A stretch of 64,000 bases of DNA. It comes from Thraustochytrium sp. TN22. Taxonomy: Eukaryota; Sar; Bigyra; Thraustochytrida; Thraustochytriidae. The notes under the pieces were generated by a model. That model was not told the origin of the DNA, ran no database searches, and saw only the letters and a list, made by a program, of their open reading frames with translations. This document shows positions 57,057 through 64,000 of the stretch, piece by piece. The translations under genes were made by a program, and so were the position numbers. The stretch is from assembly GCA_013306675.1 (NCBI GenBank), contig JABLUY010000096.1:58227-122226 (forward strand). The letters run 5' to 3'. The stretch's first letter is position 1, and each line of letters begins with the position of its first letter.

Positions 57057-60000
57057 ATGGGGTCGCGGCTGCTGGAGGCGTTCCGCACGATCGGGCTGGT
57101 GTGCGACGATGTGCCGCTGGCGCTGAAGCGACTGGGCAAGGAGCGGTTCGCCACGGTCAGCGTGGGCAAGGGGTTCATGGTCTACGACCTGGACGCGCTC
57201 GTGGTCAAGATGGTGTCGCCAGCCAAGCTCAAGAGGGACATCACGGCGCTGGAGAGCGCGAGGGACGCCACCTTTGTGGCGTGCGGCAGCGAGGTGCAAG
57301 AGTGGCGCAGGGTCGAGCAGCGCAGGACGCTGCTGGAGGCCGGTGCGGGACATGGGCCCGTGGCGCAGATGGTCGTCTTCGGCCACGTGCTCGTGGTGAT
57401 TACGGCGCCCTCGGGCCCGGGGGCCAAGGCCGGTCGTCTGCTGGTCGTCGACCTCAAGTCCGGCCGCACGGTCCGCCGCCTGCGCCTCGGGTCGCCTGGC
57501 GCGGCGGCCCGCCCCCCGGCCCGGGCAAGTGACGTAGCGTCCAAAGACGACGACGACGACGATGAGGAGGAGGAGGAGGAGGAGGGGAGCGCCATGGAGA
57601 AGGGCAGCTCAGACGAGGACCTCGACGAGGACGCGACGCCGTTCACGCCCACCTGCGCCTTGCACCCGGACACCTACCTGAACAAGATGCTCGTGGGCAG
57701 CGCTGAGGGCGCGCTGGAACTGTGGAACATCCGCACCGGCAAGCGCGTGTACGCATTCAAGGGCTTTGGCAGCGGCGTGACGTGCCTCGCGCAGAGCCCA
57801 GTCGTGGACGTGGTAGGCGTCGGCCTCGCGGACGGGCGCGTGGTCGTGCACAACGTGCGCGTGGACGAGACGCTCATGACTTTTACGCACGCGGGCGGCG
57901 CCGTGACGTCCATCTCGTTTCGCAGCACGGGTCAGTTGCGCGTGGGGCCCAGGTTCCCCATGCTGGTGAGCGCGAACTCGAGCGGCGAGCTGGCGATCTG
58001 GGACCTTGCGGAGAAGCGCCTGGCCGCGTCGGTGCGCGATGCGCACGACGGCGCGGTCGTGCGCATCGCCTTTTTGCCCGGCGAGCCGCTGCTGGTGAGC
58101 CAAGGCTCGGACAACTCGCTCAAGATCTTCATCTTTGAGCAAGAGGACGGACGCGCGCGCCTGCTCAAGTCGCGCCAGGGCCACCGCAGCCCGCCGACGC
58201 GCATCCGCTACTACGGCGGCGACACCATGTCGACGTTGGCTTCCGGCGCGGATGCCTCGTGCTGCCAGATTCTGTCGGCGGGCCGCGACCGCTCCTTCCG
58301 CGTCTTCCACACGGCGCGCGACCAGCTGAACCGCGAGATGTCGCAGGGTCCGCTGCTGAAGCGCGCGCGCACGCTGGACGTCAAGATCGAGGAGCTCAAG
58401 CTGCCACCGATCGTGGACTTCGCCGCCACCGAGGCGCGCTCACGCGACTGGTGCAACGTGCTCTCGGCGCACTCTGGGGAGGGCGCCGCCTTCACGTGGC
58501 AGCTCGAGAACCGCGTCATCGGCGCGAGCGTGCTGCGGCCGGACGGCGAGGCCGGCCAGCTCTCGCTGCGCAAGCTTGGCTCGGACAAGATCTCGCAGCG
58601 CGCCGCGAACTTCCCCGCTGCGCTCTGCGTGGCCATTAGCTCGTGCGGCAACTTTGGCCTGGTGGGCACGGCCGAGGGGATCGTCTTCCGATACAACATG
58701 CAGTCGGGTCTGCCGCGCGGCTCGTACCCAAAGCCGTCTGCGGCGCATCTCAGCCGCAAGGATCGCAAGGCGCGCCAGGCAAAGCGCCGGAAGCTCGACG
58801 CCTCTGACGTGCGCCTCCTGCCTGGCGTGCAGGAGTGGGAGGACGACGAGGACGCGGACTCGGGCGAGTTCCGCAAGCTGGCGATGCTCATGCGCAACCC
58901 GCAGCGCCACGATGGCGCCGTGCAGGGCGTGGCTGTCGACGCCGTCAACAAGACGCTCGTGAGCGCCGGTCTCGATGGCGAGATCAAGTTCTGGGACTTT
59001 GCCGAGCATGACCTGCTCAAGGTCGTGCACGCCGGCGCGCCGGTCGCGCAGATGATCGCGCATCGCGACGCCGGCATGCTGGCCGTGGCCTGCGACGACA
59101 TGCGCGTGCTCGTGGTGGACACCACCATGCGCCGCATCATTCGCCGCTTTGCGGGTCATAGCGCGCGCATCACCGATATGGCCTTCAGCTCCGACGCGCG
59201 CTGGCTCGCCACGGCTAGCGCCGACACCAGCCTGCGCATCTACGACTTGCCGTCTGCACGCTGCATCGACTGGGTTCTCTTCCCGCGCCCCATCACGGGC
59301 CTCACCTTCTCGCCCACTGGCGAGTACCTGGCCACCAGCTTTGCCGACAGCCTGGGCATCTCGCTCTGGGCCAACAAGGCGCACTTTGGTTCGGCCAAGG
59401 CCAACGCCATTGCGCGCAAGCCCGTGCGTATGGTGCTCCCGTCTCCGGGCGTCGGCACTTCTGGCGCGCTTCTCGACTACAGCCTTGACGCGGCCGACAA
59501 GACGAGCGAGGTGGGCGCTGGCAACGTGAACGATGATGAGGACGGGGACGACGTGGCAGCGGACGCCGCCAGCGAGGCGAGCGACGACGAGGACGAGGAC
59601 GAGGACGAGCGCGTCCCTGCGGCGCCTACCACGGGCGAGGTGTCCTTCTCGGGCGACGTCGCATCCAAGTGGTTTGCGCTGGTGCACCTGGACGTCATCA
59701 AGGCGCGCAACAAGCCAGAGCAGCCGCCGGAGAAGCCGGAGAAGGCTCCGTTCTTTCTGCCCAGCACCCAGAGCGTCAATCCGGTCTTTCAGGCGCAGGT
59801 CAAGCCGGAAGACGAGGCCGAGGTGGAGCCGGACGTACCGATGAACTTGGGCGGCGCCGGCGACTGGGGCGATGAGGATGACGAGGATGACGAGGGTGAC
59901 GAGGACAAGGAGCAGGAGGGCGGTGTCGAGGGCGACGCGCTGGCCTCGTCGCGCATCATGCACAGCAGTGGCGGCAGAGGCATCGCCAAGGCGCGCTCGA

Positions 60001-60413
60001 CCCTCTTCCGGCTGCTGGAGCAGGCAGAGGCCGCGCTCGCGGCGTCGGGCCGCGGGCCGGTTGCTGGGCTCTACAAGGATGTGGTGCAGCACCTTACGTC
60101 GCTGTCGCCCTCGGCGATTGACTTTGAGCTGCAGTCCGCGACGTTGGGCCCGGAGGACGATGACGGCGCGCACCTGCTGCGCTTGCTCATGAAGTGGCTT
60201 TTGCAGGAGCTGCGAAGCAGGACGAACTTTGAGATGGTGCAAGCGATCCTCCATCGTCTTGTGGCGGCGCACACCGACTCGCTGGTGGTCCGCCCGGAGC
60301 TGCGCGCCCAGCTGGAGGAGCTGCGCGACGAGCAGCGCGAGTGCTGGAAGTCCCTCAAGGGCCTGGTGCAGCACAATCTCTGTCTGCTCTCGCTCTTTGC
60401 GCATCAGGTCTGA
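57057..60413 (+). CDS. UTP21: WDR36/UTP21, U3 snoRNP (SSU processome) WD-repeat protein
   Basis: A 1118-residue frame from ATG 57057. Two tandem WD propellers are evident. The first spans ~1-370, opening SRLLEAFRTIGLVCDDVPLA and including PDTYLNKMLVGSAEGALELW, NIRTGKRVYAFKGFGSGVTC and SANSSGELAIWDLAEKRLAA. The second spans ~380-800, including LSAGRDRSFRVFHTARDQLN, GLDGEIKFWDF, DAGMLAVACDDMRVLVVDTT and LATASADTSLRIYDLPSARC. The C-terminal Utp21 domain closes the protein (HLTSLSPSAIDFELQSATLG, MKWLLQELRSRTNFEMVQAI). UTP21 is part of the UTP-B complex that assembles on pre-18S rRNA. Acidic insertions (DDDDDEEEEEEEGS near 165 and DEDEDEDE near 845) are larger than in yeast or human, which explains some of the extra length. 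It is tail to tail with the kinase gene across a long microsatellite. Confidence 0.95.
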   Translation: MGSRLLEAFRTIGLVCDDVPLALKRLGKERFATVSVGKGFMVYDLDALVVKMVSPAKLKRDITALESARDATFVACGSEVQEWRRVEQRRTLLEAGAGHGPVAQMVVFGHVLVVITAPSGPGAKAGRLLVVDLKSGRTVRRLRLGSPGAAARPPARASDVASKDDDDDDEEEEEEEGSAMEKGSSDEDLDEDATPFTPTCALHPDTYLNKMLVGSAEGALELWNIRTGKRVYAFKGFGSGVTCLAQSPVVDVVGVGLADGRVVVHNVRVDETLMTFTHAGGAVTSISFRSTGQLRVGPRFPMLVSANSSGELAIWDLAEKRLAASVRDAHDGAVVRIAFLPGEPLLVSQGSDNSLKIFIFEQEDGRARLLKSRQGHRSPPTRIRYYGGDTMSTLASGADASCCQILSAGRDRSFRVFHTARDQLNREMSQGPLLKRARTLDVKIEELKLPPIVDFAATEARSRDWCNVLSAHSGEGAAFTWQLENRVIGASVLRPDGEAGQLSLRKLGSDKISQRAANFPAALCVAISSCGNFGLVGTAEGIVFRYNMQSGLPRGSYPKPSAAHLSRKDRKARQAKRRKLDASDVRLLPGVQEWEDDEDADSGEFRKLAMLMRNPQRHDGAVQGVAVDAVNKTLVSAGLDGEIKFWDFAEHDLLKVVHAGAPVAQMIAHRDAGMLAVACDDMRVLVVDTTMRRIIRRFAGHSARITDMAFSSDARWLATASADTSLRIYDLPSARCIDWVLFPRPITGLTFSPTGEYLATSFADSLGISLWANKAHFGSAKANAIARKPVRMVLPSPGVGTSGALLDYSLDAADKTSEVGAGNVNDDEDGDDVAADAASEASDDEDEDEDERVPAAPTTGEVSFSGDVASKWFALVHLDVIKARNKPEQPPEKPEKAPFFLPSTQSVNPVFQAQVKPEDEAEVEPDVPMNLGGAGDWGDEDDEDDEGDEDKEQEGGVEGDALASSRIMHSSGGRGIAKARSTLFRLLEQAEAALAASGRGPVAGLYKDVVQHLTSLSPSAIDFELQSATLGPEDDDGAHLLRLLMKWLLQELRSRTNFEMVQAILHRLVAAHTDSLVVRPELRAQLEELRDEQRECWKSLKGLVQHNLCLLSLFAHQV

Positions 60414-60553
60414 TGCTGGGCGCGAAAGGCAGCCCGTCGGTCTGTCAACATCTTGAAGTCACCCAAATCTCTTTATCTGTGTAGTAGGTGGTGGTCCCAA
60501 CAACCCTGGATGAGCAAATCTTTGGTGCCGAGAAAAAGGCAGCGCGCGCAAGA

Positions 60554-60829
<276 letters not shown>

Positions 60830-61007
60830 ATGCAACTTCGGTGAACATGATCGTGTGCATACAGCATCGAGCGATACACAGAGAGTAAGGTCAGACAGAC
60901 AGCAGACAGCAGCAGCAGACACGGCAAAGACCGCAGCAGCAGCAGTAGTAGCAGCGGCAAAGCGCACACGAAACAGGTGGCAGCGCCTTTTCCGCAGCGC
61001 GGCCAGA

Positions 61008-62660
61008 TCAGTTGTACTGCTTGTAAAGCCGAAGCAGACGCGCCTTGACTTCCTCCGCCTTGCGCACGCGGGCCTCCCGGGCGAGGCGCTCCTCGCGCTC
61101 CTCATCGGTCTCTTCCACGACAGACTCCTCATCGTCAACTGTCTTGACGGACTTGGCGCCGTGCTTCGTGACGAGAGACCTGGCGTCGGAGGCATCATCC
61201 GAGACATCGTCGCCGTTGTCATCGTCGTAGTCGACGTCGTCCGGGGCGCGCATGGTCTCCATCACAATAGCCTTGAGGTCCTCCTCGGAGTGCGCCTGGG
61301 CAGAGGCGGCGGCCAGCGCGGCCTCGGCGCGCTCGATGCGTTCCATGTCGGAGACATGCTGCGAGCGGCGGAAAGATATGCGCTTCTTGATGGCCTCCTT
61401 CTTGCTCTGACGGCGGCGCGGCAGCGTGCTGGCGTCCACCTTGACGGAGCCCTGCTCGCTGACACTGCCGCCGTCACCAGCCAGGTAGGAGCCGGCAAGC
61501 TCGGCAATCTCCTCCTCCGAGGCTGACTGGCGCTTGGCAACGAGGCTGCGGAAGCTGCGGCGCGTGGCCGTGGCGAGCGAGCGAGCAAGGCTGACGCGCG
61601 AGCCGGCGGCCGAAGAGCCCGTGGAGCTGAGCGAGGCGCGCAGGCCGCCGCGCTGCACCGAGTAACGGCGGTCCTTGGCCTCCTCGAGGTCGGCCTCGGT
61701 CGGGTTGGCGGCAGACTCCGGCAGGCGGTCGGCGTCCACGGTACGGAACCAGCGGATGCGCTCCAGCGAGCTGAGCACCATTAGCTTGAGGACGTCAAAG
61801 TCGCCGGCGCGTTGGCGCGCCACCTCGTCGGCCACGAAGGGGTGCTTGAGCAGGTCGGCAGCCGAGCTGCGCTTGGTCGGGTCGCGCACCAGGCAGGCGG
61901 CCAGAAAGTCGTTGAGATCGGGCGAGAAATCCTCCGGGTCGGTGAGCTTGGGCGGCTCGGCGCTCGGCACCATGATGAGCAGGTCCAGAATGGACAGGTC
62001 GGCATACGGCGGCTCCATCTCGGCGAGCTCGATGATGGTAATGCCCAGCGACCAAACGTCGGCGCGGCCGTCGTACTCCTTCTCCTCCTCGATCACCTCG
62101 GGCGCCATCCAGTGCGGCGAGCCCACAGCCGTGCGGCGCTTGGCCTCTTTGCTCTCCATGATGGCCGTCACGCCGAGATCCGCGAGCTTGACGCGGCCCG
62201 ACGAGCTCACAAGCACGTTCTTGGCCTTGACGTCGCGGTGCACGAGGCCCAGCTCGTGCATGTACGCCAGGCCCTGCAGCATGCTGGCGCACACCGACCG
62301 GATCTCGTCCTCCTCCAGCGGTTTGAGCCTGATCTGCACCAAGTCCTGCAGCGACCCCACGTCCGCGTACTCCATGACGATCCAGATGGTGTCCTCCTTC
62401 TTGTAGCTCCCGTAGTACCTGATCACGTAGTCGCTCGAGCACTTGCTCAGCGCGCCGATCTCCGCCTCCAGCTCGTCCATGTAATCCTCCTCCATGGCGA
62501 TGATCTTGACCGCCAGCTTCTCCCCGGTCACCTTGTTCTCGCCCAGCCACACCTCGCCCGAGGCGCCCGAGTCCAGTCGCTGCACCAGCCGGTACGTCTC
62601 CTCGGGGTCCGCCTCGCTCCACCGCGCCGCCTCCAGCTCCGACGACGACAGGTTGCCCAT
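61008..62660 (-). CDS. STE20/GCK-family serine/threonine kinase (MST-like) with a likely N-myristoylation signal
   Basis: A 550-residue frame from ATG 62660; the frame is open to 62975 but that part is Arg/Ala low complexity. The N-terminus MGNLSSSE fits the myristoylation pattern (Gly2, Ser6). The kinase domain spans ~24-290. It has a glycine loop DSGASGEVWLG, Lys52 in LAVKI, Glu67, the catalytic loop VHRDVKAKNVL (Asp143), DLG instead of DFG (Asp161), and the activation segment RRTAVGSPHWMAPEVI with GCK-type signature. DVWSLGITIIELAEMEPPYA and LAACLVRDPTKRSSAADLLK follow. The tail is basic and Ser/Arg-rich, then acidic, and ends in a charged helix (EERLAREARVRKAEEVKARL, then LRLYKQYN) that I cannot firmly call a SARAH domain. 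All catalytic residues needed for activity are present. MST-type kinases act in Hippo-like and stress signalling; the substrate here is unknown. Confidence 0.88.
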   Translation of the reverse strand: MGNLSSSELEAARWSEADPEETYRLVQRLDSGASGEVWLGENKVTGEKLAVKIIAMEEDYMDELEAEIGALSKCSSDYVIRYYGSYKKEDTIWIVMEYADVGSLQDLVQIRLKPLEEDEIRSVCASMLQGLAYMHELGLVHRDVKAKNVLVSSSGRVKLADLGVTAIMESKEAKRRTAVGSPHWMAPEVIEEEKEYDGRADVWSLGITIIELAEMEPPYADLSILDLLIMVPSAEPPKLTDPEDFSPDLNDFLAACLVRDPTKRSSAADLLKHPFVADEVARQRAGDFDVLKLMVLSSLERIRWFRTVDADRLPESAANPTEADLEEAKDRRYSVQRGGLRASLSSTGSSAAGSRVSLARSLATATRRSFRSLVAKRQSASEEEIAELAGSYLAGDGGSVSEQGSVKVDASTLPRRRQSKKEAIKKRISFRRSQHVSDMERIERAEAALAAASAQAHSEEDLKAIVMETMRAPDDVDYDDDNGDDVSDDASDARSLVTKHGAKSVKTVDDEESVVEETDEEREERLAREARVRKAEEVKARLLRLYKQYN

Positions 62661-64000
62661 CGCGCCCGCCGCGCCTCGCCTCGCCTCGCCGCGCCGCGCC
62701 GCGCCTCTTCCTTCGCGCCGCCGCCGCCGCGCGCGCGCGCGCGCGCTGGTCGCGCTGCCTGCCTGCCTGCCTGACTGGCGACGCCGATGCCCGATCCCGC
62801 GCCGGCCCGCCCTCGGCGCGCGCCGCGCCTCTCGGCCGCCGCCAGGGGGGGGGGAGCGCGGAGGGCCGCCGCCGCGCGCCGCCGCCGCCGCCGCCGCCGC
62901 CGCGCGCGCGAGTCCCGGCGCGAGGATGGCGGTCTGCCGCCATCCCCGGCAGGTCACCGCTGCCGGCGCGTGCACGCTCCGCTCCGCTCAGCTCATCATC
63001 TCCGCGCCTCTGCACACGCAGCGCGAGCCCTCCGGCGGCGGGCCTGGCCGGGCGGCGGGCCTGGCGGGGCGGCGGCGCCGGCCGCGGGCCCGCCGCGCGT
63101 CCGCCCGCGGCGCGAGCGGCGCGCGCCGCCGGCCGGCCGGGCGCGGCGGCCGCCCGCTCGGAGCGCAGCGGCGCGCGCGTGCGCGCTCGCCACTCTCGGC
63201 TTGGCTTACATTGCTGGCAAGCTCACTGAGGCGGCCACTGAGGGCGGGCGAGGGCTCGCCTGGACGCCGCTGCGAGAGCCGCAGAGCTACCGGCTTGGGG
63301 CGCGGGTGGCAGCTGGGGCTCGCTGCGAGGCCACTCGACGTCGCTTGGTGCACAACTTGACCTTGAACGCCTTGCTTAGCTCTGCTCGCTCTGCTCATCG
63401 TGGTCAATGTCAATGGCAGGCTCCAGAGCGCCCGAGGCGAGGCGAGGCGAGGCGAGGCGAGGCGAGACCGCGCCGCGGCGCTGGCCGGGCTCGGCTCCGC
63501 GGCGAAGACACGGCGTCGAGCCGGCGGCGTTGTTTTGCTCACTGGCAGGCAGGCAGGCAGGCATGTGGCCAGCTGCGCATGTGGCCAGCTGCGTGCAGCG
63601 GCAGCCTTCGAGTCGCCTGCACACGCACTGCACTGCAGCCGTGAACAGGAGCTCACGGCCGTCCCGGCCGTCCCGCGCGCTCTGCGCTGCCAGCGCGCCG
63701 CCTCGGCTGGCGGCGGCCGCGGGCGCCTGGCCGGCCCCTGGCAGGCCGCGCCTGGCCGCAGTGCATCCGCGCGAGGAAGACCCGGACTCAGATGCCAGCA
63801 GTGATGGCAGAGTCAGACTGCTTGAGGCGAAACCGCCCGCGCGCCAACGGGCGGCGGCGCGTTGCGCGCGCGGCCGTTGCGCGGGGAGCCCAACGACGGC
63901 GCCGCCGTGGTCGCCGCGTACGAGCGGCGGCGCGCGGCGGCGGCGGCGCGGCGCGGCGCGGCGCGGCGCGGCGCGCGGCAGACCCTCTCGGCGCGGGCGC
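62661..64000. other. GC-rich right end of the window without a supportable gene
   Basis: Contains (CCTG)n/(GGCA)n tracts (about 62755-62773 and 63543-63562), (GAGGC)n near 63435-63465 and GGCGCG runs at the end. Short Arg-rich frames exist, and a gene could begin near the right edge, but nothing decides it. Confidence 0.4.

Noticed and set aside
56639-57178. N-terminal extension of the Nup214-like frame
   Set aside because: The extra residues are Pro/Arg/Ala low complexity. The beta-propeller begins shortly after the ATG at 56638, and the extension overlaps the UTP21 start.
58440-60404. 654-codon minus-strand frame opposite UTP21
   Set aside because: Shadow of the WD-repeat gene. The translation is His/Arg/Leu-rich without any domain.
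63800-64000. A gene start near the right edge (ATG followed by an Arg-rich frame)
   Set aside because: Only ~60 codons of Arg/Ala low complexity are visible before the window ends, with no motif.

Overview
This window is nuclear DNA from a compact, very GC-rich, intron-poor eukaryote. It carries a nucleoporin, a SSU-processome WD protein, an ER retrieval receptor, a ubiquitin protease, a STE20 kinase and intron-containing tRNA genes. Every protein gene I recognise reads as one uninterrupted open frame. The gene mix (a topoisomerase VI A-type SPO11 of the plant/alga kind, a WRKY19-type C/C/C/H zinc-finger protein, a PH-ankyrin-FYVE protein, a NIPA-type Mg2+ transporter) best fits a free-living protist. 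I would guess a stramenopile, for example a labyrinthulomycete-like lineage, but that is inference from gene content, not a phylogenetic result.

Layout. 1-12.4 kb: 5' end of a TM9SF gene, CTNNBL1, a TBC1D23-like protein, TOP6A/SPO11-3, glucosidase II beta, di-N-acetylchitobiase and a cation-diffusion facilitator. 12.8-13.6 kb: three tandem tRNA-Gln(CTG) genes, each with an anticodon-loop intron and a T-tract terminator. 13.6-20.8 kb: gene-poor, with one small unknown gene and a ~3 kb satellite array (basic unit ~165 bp, with two higher-order periodicities). 20.8-38.9 kb: secreted lipase-like hydrolase, CENP-Q-like protein, NIPA transporter, PH-ankyrin-FYVE protein ending in an R-SNARE motif, Gln-rich Mediator-like protein, an unknown protein, a synergin/aftiphilin-like trafficking protein, PHO88/SND3 and a five-finger WRKY19-type zinc-finger protein. 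39-43.1 kb: very GC-rich stretch with no gene I can support. 43.2-62.7 kb: SAP/AT-hook protein, KDEL receptor, USP37-like protease, Nup214-like nucleoporin, WDR36/UTP21 and a GCK-type STE20 kinase. The last 1.3 kb shows no gene.

Genes mostly alternate in strand, giving tight convergent tail-to-tail pairs (about 90-600 bp apart) and divergent head-to-head pairs sharing short upstream regions. Several products serve the secretory and endosomal system (TM9SF, TBC1D23-like, glucosidase II beta, KDEL receptor, PHO88/SND3, synergin-like, FYVE/SNARE). Others serve nuclear processes (CTNNBL1, TOP6A, CENP-Q-like, Mediator-like, Nup214, UTP21). There is no operon logic.

Start codons were chosen by ATG position, codon character and homology landmarks. 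Where an upstream in-frame ATG exists I say so. Family calls rest on motif recognition from memory; no database search was run.
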